Positions 8,110 to 16,408 of a stretch of 64,000 bases of DNA are shown piece after piece. The notes below the pieces were generated by a model. It searched no databases. It was not told the DNA's origin and was given only the letters and a program-made list of their open reading frames with translations. Position numbers and translations under genes: made by a program. The stretch is from contig KE150450.1 of assembly GCA_000411415.1 (NCBI GenBank), forward strand, positions 107,055 through 171,054. Reading direction: 5' to 3'. The first letter of the stretch is position 1. Every line of letters begins with the position of its first letter. Source of the stretch: Actinomyces sp. HPA0247 (GTDB taxonomy: Bacteria > Actinomycetota > Actinomycetes > Actinomycetales > Actinomycetaceae).

Positions 8110-8140
8110 AACCCCGGGATTCCAACGGAAACCCGGGGTT
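8110..8140 (-). terminator. Hairpin terminator with AAC loop
   Basis: AACCCCGGGATTCC-AAC-GGAAACCCGGGGTT: a 14-bp stem with one mismatch, 25 bp past the stop of the DUF4041/GIY-YIG gene. It is almost the same hairpin, with the same AAC loop, as the one after tmRNA at 10376. Confidence 0.75.
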
Positions 8141-8164
8141 CCAGGTTCTCACGGCTGTGCCGCC

Positions 8165-9559
8165 TCAGCGTCGAGCAGATGCTCGTGCTTCTTCAAGGCT
8201 GAGTCGATACTGTTCCGCTTCTGGTTCTTCAGTGAATTCGAGAAGGTTCCCGGCAATGTCTTTGAGGGCTTCACGAACCTCTGCGGGGGTAGCGTAAAAG
8301 AACTCGCGCCGCGCGTTGATGCGGTTGACACGTTTGGCTGCAAAGCGGTGGTGCAGCTCAGTTTCGACGCTTACAGCGTCATCGGAGAAGAACAAGGCGT
8401 GGACATCAAAGTTGAATGGCACGGACGCATCTCCGAGTTCACGGACACGATCCATGGGGTCGAGGCGGCGTGTCATACCGATCTTGACCATACGTTCGCC
8501 GAAAGACCCAATGTTCGAGATGACGTAGACATATCCAGCACGGCTGTTGGCCTCCCGTTTTTCGACATCGTTGATGCCTTCTTCGATCTCGGCGAGCTGC
8601 TGGCGCAACTTCTCCGCTTCGGTACTGTTGCCCGCCTCCTCAACGGCTTTGAGGACATTGAGGTAGTGCTGGCGTTCTTTTTCGAGACGTTCGCGTTCGG
8701 CCCGGAGTTCCTTCTCAGCGCGCGCTTGTTCGCGTAGCCGTGCGCGCTCTTCCCGCTCAGCTTCTTTCTCAGCTTTCTTGGCATTCTGGTACTGGAGCGT
8801 GAGTTCAAGTTCCTTGATGCGCAGCCGGTGGTAGTGGAAATTGATCTGGAGGTTGATGAGTGCGCCAAGTTTGACTATCTGATCCCGGGCTCTTTCGAGT
8901 CGGTTGCGGGCAACGTTCCCGTTACCTGCCTTAACGGTGAGGACGCAGTTCTCCGCCTCGGCGTTGTAGGCGCGGAGCATCATTTTCGCCATGTCGTGGA
9001 CGAACTTGCGGCCCTTCGCCTTGGAGTCGTTGAAGGTAAAGGTTTCACTCGCATCTACTGCGGCACCTGTACGGATCATCTCCTTGATCGTGGCTCGAAC
9101 CTCATCAAGCTGACCTTTCAGAGCGACCGAGGAGGCGGCGGGACTTTCGTAGTCGGTCCACCCAACATCAAGCATCTTGATACCCTCGTCGTAGCGGATC
9201 CCTAGGGCGTGCAGCTCCGCCTTCTGCTCCATGGTCTTCGCTTTGACGCGCTCGAGTTTCGCCGCGCTCCTTTCAACTTCCATGTTGATATCGCGAAGGC
9301 GCTTCTCCGCAGCTGCCTGCCCCTGAGCGAGTTGCTTGGCATGCTGCTCATGCTGCTGGCGGAGAGACGCGATAGCGGCTTCCTGCTCTCGGCGCGTCTG
9401 TTCGACAAGGGCGCGCATTCTCGTAATCTCGCCGCCACCTGCCCGCTCGATGAGGCCCGACAACTCGGCGATGGTGCGTTGCGCGTCGTTGTACTGCTGT
9501 TCACCAATCGCGAGTTTCTGCTGCAGTTCTGCGATTTGTTTGCCTCCGAAGATGGGCAT
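8165..9559 (-). CDS. DUF4041 coiled-coil protein with C-terminal GIY-YIG (MUG113/T5orf172-like) domain
   Basis: 464 residues. The N-terminal half is coiled coil (residues about 5-115), then a DUF4041-type segment with YDEGIKMLDVGWTDYESP and AFNDSKAKGRKFVHDMAKMM-like text. A second highly charged coiled coil (about 265-335) follows. The C-terminal domain begins YVYVISNIGSFGERMVKIGM and contains RVRELGDASVPFNFDVHALF and ETELHHRFAAKRVNRINARREFF. This is the GIY-YIG nuclease-like fold, with Y-V-Y as the first strand and the Glu in ETELHHRF. Proteins of this architecture occur in phages, plasmids and bacterial accessory regions; their role is unsettled and DNA-end or defence-related activity is only a guess. 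GAGGAGG lies 10 nt before the ATG. Transcribed alone, with a hairpin after it. Confidence 0.85.
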   Translation of the reverse strand: MPIFGGKQIAELQQKLAIGEQQYNDAQRTIAELSGLIERAGGGEITRMRALVEQTRREQEAAIASLRQQHEQHAKQLAQGQAAAEKRLRDINMEVERSAAKLERVKAKTMEQKAELHALGIRYDEGIKMLDVGWTDYESPAASSVALKGQLDEVRATIKEMIRTGAAVDASETFTFNDSKAKGRKFVHDMAKMMLRAYNAEAENCVLTVKAGNGNVARNRLERARDQIVKLGALINLQINFHYHRLRIKELELTLQYQNAKKAEKEAEREERARLREQARAEKELRAERERLEKERQHYLNVLKAVEEAGNSTEAEKLRQQLAEIEEGINDVEKREANSRAGYVYVISNIGSFGERMVKIGMTRRLDPMDRVRELGDASVPFNFDVHALFFSDDAVSVETELHHRFAAKRVNRINARREFFYATPAEVREALKDIAGNLLEFTEEPEAEQYRLSLEEARASARR

Positions 9560-10008
9560 GGCGTCTTCGCCTCCTCATAAGTTGTATGACGCAGCTTACC
9601 TTATCAGTGATAGTTTTCAGGTATAAGCATACCCATGTGCTGAGCATGAGTATCGCTTCGTTGCACTGACCGCGGATCGCGCAGCTCCGCACTGAGGGGA
9701 GTCGGGGCGGACCTGAGGTATCACGACATAAGAGAATTCGCCGCACTTCCCCAAACTAACCCCCAAGCGAGTTGAACACAGCTGATACGACGCTTGTTCC
9801 TCATAGATGCCGATGCGAAGAACTGTGGAGAGACTCCTCTTCGAGACGAACAAGGAGCGAGGCCCACTTCCGGGCCTTCTGACGGTTGATTATTTCACAA
9901 CTAGCCCAGGGGGAATCCTCGCTCCATCCACGAAAGTACCAAACGTCCTCGCGCATGATGCGCGTACGCCACCATGCGGGAAAGTAGTTCATCAGTTAGC
10001 GTCAACGC
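9560..10008. other. 449-bp gap with no recognisable gene
   Basis: Only short, unconvincing frames are present, and none has both a ribosome site and family-like sequence. The first 100 bp is the AT-rich upstream region of the DUF4041/GIY-YIG gene. The rest may be degraded coding DNA, since base composition shifts along it, but I recognise nothing in it. Confidence 0.5.
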
Positions 10009-10269
10009 ATGGACCACGGCACAGTGACGACGTTTGTTGAAGACGCCATCGAAGAGCTCGAGCAGCGCAACGCGCTCGAGGAAGCTGAATACCTGCGTAT
10101 GATGCTCGAGTGCGACGGCCCCGACGTTGACGGCGCAGTCTCGTCGCTCGTCAAATACGGCGCGGTCACGGTCGCCTGGGTTGAGCGGCTCGCAGCGATC
10201 AACGAAGAATCTGTGGGGTTCTTCGACGAAGAACTGGCGGAACTGCGCGAGGGGCTCTCGGGCGCCTAG
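10009..10269 (+). CDS. Small acidic hypothetical protein
   Basis: 86 residues, strongly acidic and predicted all-helical (FVEDAIEELEQRNALEEAEY, then WVERLAAINEESVGFFDEEL). Codon use is typical of the genome (GC-rich third positions), which favours this strand over the overlapping opposite frame. No ribosome site is obvious before the ATG. No family recognised. It lies between the DUF4041/GIY-YIG gene and tmRNA and may belong to the accessory segment. Confidence 0.55.
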   Translation: MDHGTVTTFVEDAIEELEQRNALEEAEYLRMMLECDGPDVDGAVSSLVKYGAVTVAWVERLAAINEESVGFFDEELAELREGLSGA

Positions 10270-10375
10270 GCTCGCTACACGCCAGAGAGACCCCTGATCA
10301 GGCCATGCCGCACGCCGGCGGACAGGCACCGAGGCTCGCGTCGCGCCAGACAGGAGCGCCCGAGACGCACACAAA

Positions 10376-10402
10376 CCCCGGGCTTCCAACGGAAGCCCGG
10401 GG
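10376..10402 (-). terminator. tmRNA terminator
   Basis: CCCCGGGCTTCC-AAC-GGAAGCCCGGGG is a perfect 12-bp stem with a 3-nt loop, 10 nt past the mature 3' end of tmRNA on the minus strand. A T-containing tract (TTTGTGTG) follows in the direction of transcription. Confidence 0.85.
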
Positions 10403-10411
10403 TGGTGATTG

Positions 10412-10786
10412 TGGAGATGGGGGGAATCGAACCCCCGTCCAGCAGCCGGCCCCGAATTCTTCTCCGAGCGCAGTCTACGGTTTTATTTCTCAGCCCCCAG
10501 CATTGCGTAGACACACCGCCAGATAGGCTCAGTTGATGAAGTGTCGGAGGCGCCCCACCAACATGGGCGACTCCCAGTGGCTCCCTAGACGACGCCAGAC
10601 ACCGGGCCGGAAGCAACTCCCGGGCTGACGGACTAAAGGTTCAGGCTGCGATATCAGGCAGCGAGAACGTAGTCGGTGCGATTCTGTTCGGCACCTATTG
10701 GTTTGCACGCATCGTTAACGAGATGAGCGTACATTCTCGGCTCGCTTCACTTCGATCGACGACCACTGTCGAAACCGATCATCCCC
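10412..10786 (-). ncRNA. ssrA: Transfer-messenger RNA (tmRNA)
   Basis: Read on the minus strand, the 5' end is GGGGATGATCGGTTTCGACAG. GGGGATG pairs with CATCTCC at the 3' end to form the acceptor stem, and GGTTTCGACAG is the tmRNA D-loop-like signature. The 3' T-arm is GGGGGTTCGATTCCCCC. CCA is not encoded. The tag frame runs 10692-10654: GCC GAA CAG AAT CGC ACC GAC TAC GTT CTC GCT GCC TGA, giving AEQNRTDYVLAA with the usual LAA degron end. The resume codon is assigned by tag length and is an inference. The product rescues stalled ribosomes with SmpB, whose gene is 5 kb away on the same strand. Confidence 0.95.
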
Positions 10787-10841
10787 TCTTGAGTTTTCAA
10801 CTCCCCGACGCCCAGCGTTACCGCAGACCGTCGGACACATC

Positions 10842-10870
10842 AGTTTACGCCCGCAGTCCCCACCCGTCAA
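10842..10870 (-). promoter_or_regulatory. Sigma70-type promoter of tmRNA
   Basis: On the minus strand TTGACG (10870-10865), a 17-bp spacer and TAAACT (10847-10842). Transcription would begin near 10835, leaving a leader of about 50 nt to be removed at 10786, as RNase P does for tmRNA. Confidence 0.6.
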
Positions 10871-10885
10871 GGGAAAACCAAAGCC

Positions 10886-13090
10886 TCAGAGCAGCTTCGT
10901 CGACTCCAGCTTTTCCACCATGCGCCGATTGTTGCGCACCAGCAGCGGGCGCAGAGCCAGCCCCAGGAACGCGGTGAACAGGATGAAGGAAGCCAGGAAC
11001 CACATGGCGTCCCCGTACTCGTGGCCCGCGTATCCGGCGATCGACGCACGCAGCGCCGTGATCGCGTGCGTGGCCGGCAGGAACGGGGAAACGGACGAGA
11101 AGAAGGAGGGCAGGATCGCCAGCGGGAACGCTCCCCCGGCGCCCGAAATCTGCAGGACCAGGAGCAGCACGCCCAGGGCCTTACCCGCATTTCCGAACGT
11201 CGCGATGAGCGTGTACATGAGGAAGGAGAACACGACGGCGGTCAGCCACAGCGTGCCCATGAACTGCAGCGGGTGAGCGTGCTGCACCTTCAGGAAGTAC
11301 AGGTCCCCCAATCCCACCAGGGTCGCCTGCGTGAGAGCGATTGTCCCAAAGATCAGGTAGCGCCCCAGGTATCCGGCGGCCAGGCCGACGGGCTTCGCGG
11401 TGAGGGTCGCGCGCAGCGGGTCGCCTTCCGGCAGACCGTCGGCGACGGTGGCGTCCGTGACGTCCGAGCGCAGCGACACGACCATCAGGATGGAGCCCAC
11501 CCACAGCGCCAGGATCGTGTACAAGGGCGCCATCTGGGAGCCGAAGTTCGCGACCGGGTAAACGGGAGTCTTCTCCACGCCGACAGGGGCCGCGATGGCC
11601 GCCGCCAGGGCCTCGGGATTATTCCCGATGATGGTCCCGAGCGTTGTCAGGTCGCCACTGGCAAGCGCCTCGCTGATCGAAGCGTGCAGGGAGTCGAGCT
11701 TTCCGGCGGCCTCGCGCAGGCTCGTGGCCGCGCCAGCCAGGTTATCGTGCAGCTGGGTGAGCCCCTCGCGCGCACTCCCGCTCCCGTTCGAGGCCGTGGA
11801 CGTCGCACCCTCGAGGGACGTGCGGGCGGCGCTCAGCGAGGATTGGGCCGAGGCCAGGGTGGAGGCCAGCGATTCGAGCTGGGGCCGCAGGTTGGTCTCG
11901 TAGTCGGAGGACAGGCCGTCGACCGCGGAGCGCGCCTGAGCAATCAGGCCGTTCACCGTGTCATGCCCGGCCTGCGCGTTCGCGACCTTGGAGTCCAGCT
12001 CGGAGGCGGAGGAACGCAGCCCGTTCGCAACCGCCGTCAGACGGTCGGAAGCGGCCTGCAAGCGATCCAGCGAGGACTGGGAGACAGGCGAGCCCGGCAG
12101 CGCCGCGAGCGTCGACTTGATCGACGCGAAGCTGGCGGCCTGCGTGTCCAGCACGGAGGCCTGCGAGCGCAGCGTCGAGGCTGCGTCCGATGCGCTCGTC
12201 GAGCCGTTCGCATACACGTTCTCGACGGCGTTCGACAGGGAGGACAGCGAGGACTGCGAGGAGGAGATCGCGTCGGATACCGCGGAGACCGCCGCCGACG
12301 CAGCGGATCTGAGTCCGCTCGCTCCGGCCTGAGCGCTCGAGACCGCGGACTGCGCGGAACCCTTCGCGCTGCCCAGCCCGTTCACGAGCGTGGTCGTCGA
12401 GTCGATGAGCGTCACCGAGGAGCCCACGAGGGACGCGTAGGCATCCGCACTATCGGCCGCGGTACGCAGGCGCGAGGCGACCGTCTGCACGCGATTATCG
12501 AGGGCCGTCACCGTGTTGACTGCGGTCGGCGACGACAGCGCGTCCCCCACCGACGTCGCCGTATCGAGGGCAACCTCGGAGAGCGTCTGCACGAAGATCT
12601 GGTTCACCTGGGCGCTCACGGCCTCGGCACCCTGCCCGGCGATCTTCGGCGAGATGCCGTTCTTCTTCTCGTTGACGTAGTAGGTCATCGGCGCGGAGGA
12701 GGCTCCCCCGTCGAAGAAGGTGAGCATCTCCTGGGAGAAGTCCGACGGGATGACGATGGCCGCGTAGTACTCACCCGAGCGCGTCCCCTCGACCGCCTCG
12801 TCCTCGGACGCGATGACCCAGTCGAAGTTGTCGTTCTTACGCAGCGCGGACACCACGGAATCGCCGATGTTGACGTGCAGCGGTACCAGGTCCGACTTGT
12901 AGCCCGCGTCCGTGTTTGCAATCGCGATGCGCAGGCTCTTCGTGTTCCCGAACGGGTCCCACGACGCCGCCACGTTGAACCACGTGAACAGCGACGGAAT
13001 GACGACCAGGCCGAAGACAACGACGCTCGCGATCAGGGAACGATGCGCGCGGCGCAGGTCGGCGCGGTAGATAGCCCAGATGGTCCTCAC
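10886..13090 (-). CDS. YhgE/Pip family membrane protein (second of pair)
   Basis: 734 residues. An N-terminal transmembrane helix (SLIASVVVFGLVVIPSLFTW) leads into the conserved Pip motif region WFNVAASWDPFGNTKSLRIA and VNEKKNGISPKIAGQGA. A long Ser/Ala-rich, helical extracytoplasmic region (about 200-480, many SxxxS heptads) follows, then five hydrophobic segments at the C-terminus (LYTILALWVGSILMVVSLRS to ILFTAFLGLALRPLLVRNN). The family includes the lactococcal phage-infection protein Pip and Bacillus YhgE, and the ABC-2-like C-terminus suggests an export or envelope role. Its start ATG overlaps the stop of the upstream paralogue (ATGA), so the two are translationally coupled and may form a heteromer. 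Confidence 0.85.
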   Translation of the reverse strand: MRTIWAIYRADLRRAHRSLIASVVVFGLVVIPSLFTWFNVAASWDPFGNTKSLRIAIANTDAGYKSDLVPLHVNIGDSVVSALRKNDNFDWVIASEDEAVEGTRSGEYYAAIVIPSDFSQEMLTFFDGGASSAPMTYYVNEKKNGISPKIAGQGAEAVSAQVNQIFVQTLSEVALDTATSVGDALSSPTAVNTVTALDNRVQTVASRLRTAADSADAYASLVGSSVTLIDSTTTLVNGLGSAKGSAQSAVSSAQAGASGLRSAASAAVSAVSDAISSSQSSLSSLSNAVENVYANGSTSASDAASTLRSQASVLDTQAASFASIKSTLAALPGSPVSQSSLDRLQAASDRLTAVANGLRSSASELDSKVANAQAGHDTVNGLIAQARSAVDGLSSDYETNLRPQLESLASTLASAQSSLSAARTSLEGATSTASNGSGSAREGLTQLHDNLAGAATSLREAAGKLDSLHASISEALASGDLTTLGTIIGNNPEALAAAIAAPVGVEKTPVYPVANFGSQMAPLYTILALWVGSILMVVSLRSDVTDATVADGLPEGDPLRATLTAKPVGLAAGYLGRYLIFGTIALTQATLVGLGDLYFLKVQHAHPLQFMGTLWLTAVVFSFLMYTLIATFGNAGKALGVLLLVLQISGAGGAFPLAILPSFFSSVSPFLPATHAITALRASIAGYAGHEYGDAMWFLASFILFTAFLGLALRPLLVRNNRRMVEKLESTKLL

Positions 13091-15777
13091 TGCTGCTCTC
13101 CCTTCGCCGCCTCCGATGCTTCGCCCGCGCCGTCCTCATCGACGAGGCCGGGGCCGGCCTCGTCCGCGTCCTCTCCCCCGCGCTCACCCAGGGTTGAGGC
13201 AAGCGCCGACGAGATCGACGCCCCCACGGCGGCCGCGCCAAGCGCGAGACGCGATCGCGCGCCCTGCACGCGGCGGGTGAGCAGGGAACGCACGTCCTGC
13301 TCGTCCATGGCACCGAGGAGCTGCTGACGCGCCAAAGCCTCGCGCAGGTACTCCAGTCCAATCAGGAAAGTGATGACGAGGAGGACCCAGACGATCCAGG
13401 CGCCCAGAATGATCGGCACCTCCGCCACATTCGCGACGGACAGCACCGCCAGAGCCACCGGCACGATAACCCCGAGAATGATCGCGATGCGGCGAATCGT
13501 CGGGTAACGACGTTCGAAGCGCGCGGCACGGCCGCTCACCGAGCGCTGGAAGCCGTCGTGATCGGCCAGGGCCGCCACGATCTGCGTCAGGCGATAGCGG
13601 TTGGAGGGAACGCGCGTGGCCTCGGCCAGGAAGAGCCCGGAGGACGCCAGGTCGCGGGTGATCATCGCGTTCAGATTCACCAGGAACGGGCGCAGCGCGA
13701 GGCCGATCGCGAAGGCAACCAGCGCCTCGGCACCGAGAACCGCCAGGCACGACAGGTAGGTGTGCCCATAGAACCCGGCCACGATCTCACGCAGCGCGTT
13801 AATGCCGTAGGTGAAGGGGAACAGCGGGTGCAGGAAGCGGAAGAAGGACGGGAGCATCTCGATCGGATACAGGCCGGCAGACCCGGGAATCTGCATGACC
13901 ATGATGATGACGCACAGGCCCTTGCCGATGTGCTGGAAGCAGGTCGAGAGCATGTAGACGATCGACACAAACACCAGCGAGATGATCATCGCCGTCCCCA
14001 CGAACGCGGGACGCGACACCGTCTGCACGCCGATAATCAGGTCGCCGATCGACACAACGAGCCCCTGAATGACCCCGAAGAAGGCGAGAAGCATCCACCG
14101 GCCCATGTACTTGGCGGCAGAGGACGTGGGGCCGATGCCCTCCTCATCCACATCGAGCTTCAGGAGGAGGACGAGCGAGAACGCGCCGATCCACAGCGCC
14201 AGGTTCGTGAACAGCGGGGCCATCGCCGAACCGTAGGCGGCCACGGGGTACACGGCCTTCGTCTCGATCTGCGTCGGCGAGGCCATGAAGGAGGCGATCG
14301 ACTCGGCGTTGACTCCCAGGGAATCCGCGAGGTCACGCAGCGTGTTCGAGGAGGACAGCGAGGAGATGTCCGTGGCCACCGAGTTCAGGTCGGTCGTGAT
14401 CGCAGCGACGTTCGTGGCGCTCGTCTGGGTCGCCGTCTTTGCCCCGTCCAGGAGGGAGTCGAGCTGGTCAAGCAGGCCCGACACCTGGTCGCGCTGGCTG
14501 CGCAGTGTATCGAGGGAGCCTCGCATCGAGGAGGACGCGCTCGAAAAATCATCGAGCGCCGAGGAAATGGCGGGCAGCTGGGCGGAGACGCCACTGCGCG
14601 CGTTCGTGACAGCGGTCGACACGGCCACTGACGCGTCGGACGCCGACGTGAGCGCGGTCGTGATCGACGAGGAAGTTGACGAGAGATCCGAGTTGAGGGT
14701 CGTCAGGCTACTCAGGGCCGTGGACAGCGCAGCGTTCTGGTTCGTCAGGTCGTTCAGTGCCGTGCCTGCAGCGGGCAGGTTCCCGATCCCCAGGGCGTTC
14801 AGATCCGCGAGCACCTCGCCCACCGAGTCGTTAATCGACGCACCCTCAGTGAGCAGCCCACCGACGCGCCCGGTGGCGCCCTGCACGGCACCGTCAAGGG
14901 TGCCTGCGTCGGCCGAGACACCCGCCAGGGCGCTCGCCGCATTCGAGGACAGGCCATCAAGAGCCCCGCCCATCTGGCTCGAGAATGAGGCCAGCGACGT
15001 GCGCGAGTCGCTCACAAGCTGGTCCGCTTGGTCCAGCGACGCCGACAGATCCGAAGCCGCGCTATCCAGCTCACCCAGGGTGCCGCGCGCCGAGGCCACC
15101 GAGGCCTTCGCCGCGTCAATCTTCTCCCCCATGCCGTCCAGGGTCTGCGAGGCACTGCCGAGCTTGGCCGAGGCCTCGGACACCGACGCGGACACGTCCG
15201 AACGCTTCTGGTCAGCGTTGTTCGCGATGCTCACCCCGGCCTCGGACGCCTTCTCCGACAAAACCTTGGCCACCGTCGAGACGAACGCGGAATTGATCTG
15301 GCGATCCAGCGCCGTCGCACCCGCCCCCGTGATCTTCGGGGCGACCGCGTTGTTCTTCTCGTTGACGTAATACTGGATATTTGGCTTGACGTAGGTTCCG
15401 TCAACGATGCCCGTCAGGTCGCGCGAGAAAGACGCCGGGATGATGAAGGCCGCGTAGGAATCGCCGCGCTCGACCTCCGCGCGGGCCTCGTCCGCGCTCA
15501 CGAAGTGCCAGCCCAGCTGATCGTTCTGCTTCAGCTGAGTTTCCAGCATCGCACCCACGTTCACGGTGCCGATCCGGTCCTTGGTCGCGCCCTCGTCCTC
15601 GTTCGCCACCGCCACGCGGATGTGGGAGGTCTGCGAGTACGGATTCCAGAACCCGACGATGTTGAACCACGCGTAGAGCGCGGGCACGAACGCCATACCG
15701 ATGATGACAATCCATGCGGCCGGTACACGTACCAGCCTCAGCAGATCACGACGAAAAATCCTGACGGGACCCCGCAC
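13087..15777 (-). CDS. YhgE/Pip family membrane protein (first of pair)
   Basis: 896 residues with the same plan as its downstream partner. The N-terminal helix is AAWIVIIGMAFVPALYAWFN, then GFWNPYSQTSHIRVAVANED and YYVNEKNNAVAPKITGAGA. A long Ser/Ala/Asp helical region (about 195-500) is followed by the C-terminal membrane block from MAPLFTNLALWIGAFSLVLL to FAIGLALRPFLVNLN. It is about 160 residues longer. After the last family helix comes a cytoplasmic-looking stretch, then two extra hydrophobic helices (RRIAIILGVIVPVALAVL and VPIILGAWIVWVLLVITFLI) and an acidic tail. One ACGAGGCCGGGG 12-mer lies in the tail and a near-match at 15234. It starts 18 nt past the SmpB stop, so it could be co-transcribed with smpB. 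Confidence 0.85.
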   Translation of the reverse strand: MRGPVRIFRRDLLRLVRVPAAWIVIIGMAFVPALYAWFNIVGFWNPYSQTSHIRVAVANEDEGATKDRIGTVNVGAMLETQLKQNDQLGWHFVSADEARAEVERGDSYAAFIIPASFSRDLTGIVDGTYVKPNIQYYVNEKNNAVAPKITGAGATALDRQINSAFVSTVAKVLSEKASEAGVSIANNADQKRSDVSASVSEASAKLGSASQTLDGMGEKIDAAKASVASARGTLGELDSAASDLSASLDQADQLVSDSRTSLASFSSQMGGALDGLSSNAASALAGVSADAGTLDGAVQGATGRVGGLLTEGASINDSVGEVLADLNALGIGNLPAAGTALNDLTNQNAALSTALSSLTTLNSDLSSTSSSITTALTSASDASVAVSTAVTNARSGVSAQLPAISSALDDFSSASSSMRGSLDTLRSQRDQVSGLLDQLDSLLDGAKTATQTSATNVAAITTDLNSVATDISSLSSSNTLRDLADSLGVNAESIASFMASPTQIETKAVYPVAAYGSAMAPLFTNLALWIGAFSLVLLLKLDVDEEGIGPTSSAAKYMGRWMLLAFFGVIQGLVVSIGDLIIGVQTVSRPAFVGTAMIISLVFVSIVYMLSTCFQHIGKGLCVIIMVMQIPGSAGLYPIEMLPSFFRFLHPLFPFTYGINALREIVAGFYGHTYLSCLAVLGAEALVAFAIGLALRPFLVNLNAMITRDLASSGLFLAEATRVPSNRYRLTQIVAALADHDGFQRSVSGRAARFERRYPTIRRIAIILGVIVPVALAVLSVANVAEVPIILGAWIVWVLLVITFLIGLEYLREALARQQLLGAMDEQDVRSLLTRRVQGARSRLALGAAAVGASISSALASTLGERGGEDADEAGPGLVDEDGAGEASEAAKGEQQ

Positions 15778-15795
15778 GGAATCGCCTTCTTTCCC

Positions 15796-16323
15796 CTATC
15801 GGCGGGCCTGCTTCACGTAGCGGCGCATCGCCCGCTCGGCCTCGCGCTGATCCTGCTTTTCGCGCAGCGCCTGACGCTTATCCCACTCCTGCTTGCCCTT
15901 GGCCAGGGCGATTTCGACCTTGACGCGGCCGCCGATGAAGTAGAGCTCCAGGGGCACGATCGTGTAGCCCTTCGCGGCCACCCGGTCCTGCATACGGTCG
16001 ATCTCCGCGCGGTGCAGCAGCAGCTTGCGCTTGCGCGTGGGCGCGTGGTTCGTCCACGAGCCCTGCGAGTACAGGGGAATATTGGCGCCGTAGAGCCACG
16101 CCTCTCCCCCGTTGATCTCGACCCACGAATCCACGAGGGAGGCGCGCCCCATGCGCAGCGCCTTCACCTCGGTGCCCATGAGAGCCAGGCCGGCCTCCCA
16201 CGTGTCCTCAATCGTGTAGTCGTGGCGCGCCTTCTTGTTGCGGGCAATCGTCTTCTTCGCGTCGGAGGCAGCCTTAGCGCGCTGCCCCTCCGTGGGCTTG
16301 GGCTTCTTCCAATCCTTGGGCAT
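15796..16323 (-). CDS. smpB: SsrA-binding protein SmpB
   Basis: 175 residues. The SmpB beta-barrel core is clear: IARNKKARHDYTIEDTWEAG, LMGTEVKALRMGRASLVDSW, GGEAWLYGANIPLYSQGSW and RKRKLLLHRAEID. The C-terminal tail that mimics the anticodon/mRNA path is KGKQEWDKRQALREKQDQ. An N-terminal extension of about 20 Lys-rich residues is common in Actinobacteria. It binds tmRNA and delivers it to stalled ribosomes. The partner RNA gene (ssrA) lies 5 kb downstream on the same strand, separated by the two YhgE/Pip genes. GGAGGCAGC precedes the ATG. Confidence 0.96.
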   Translation of the reverse strand: MPKDWKKPKPTEGQRAKAASDAKKTIARNKKARHDYTIEDTWEAGLALMGTEVKALRMGRASLVDSWVEINGGEAWLYGANIPLYSQGSWTNHAPTRKRKLLLHRAEIDRMQDRVAAKGYTIVPLELYFIGGRVKVEIALAKGKQEWDKRQALREKQDQREAERAMRRYVKQARR

Positions 16324-16365
16324 GCTGCCTCCTTTCAGACTCGTTTTCCGCGCAACGTGCGGAAA

Positions 16366-16394
16366 GACCCCCGTAGCAAAACGCTACGAGGGTC
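16366..16394 (-). terminator. Hairpin terminator after the M23 hydrolase gene
   Basis: GACCCCCGTAGC-AAAAC-GCTACGAGGGTC, a 12-bp stem with one mismatch. It starts 15 bp past the stop of the M23 gene and separates it from smpB. Confidence 0.75.
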
Positions 16395-16408
16395 CATCCT
16401 AACGCGGA

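Noticed and set aside
9560-10008. Small frames in the gap as transposase debris
   Set aside because: No DDE or other transposase motif and no terminal inverted repeats could be identified.
1-10411. Attachment-site duplication of the ssrA 3' end marking an integrated island
   Set aside because: I looked for a second copy of the 3' tmRNA sequence (GGGGGTTCGATTCCCCC and neighbours) in the accessory stretch and found none; no integrase gene is present either.
11021-13327. Very long open frame on the plus strand opposite the YhgE/Pip genes
   Set aside because: Arg/Gly-rich translation without domains, ribosome site or family features; it mirrors the high-GC codon pattern of the minus-strand genes. 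The same holds for long antisense frames at 107-1522, 6037-7800, 20864-22462 and 61789-63789.
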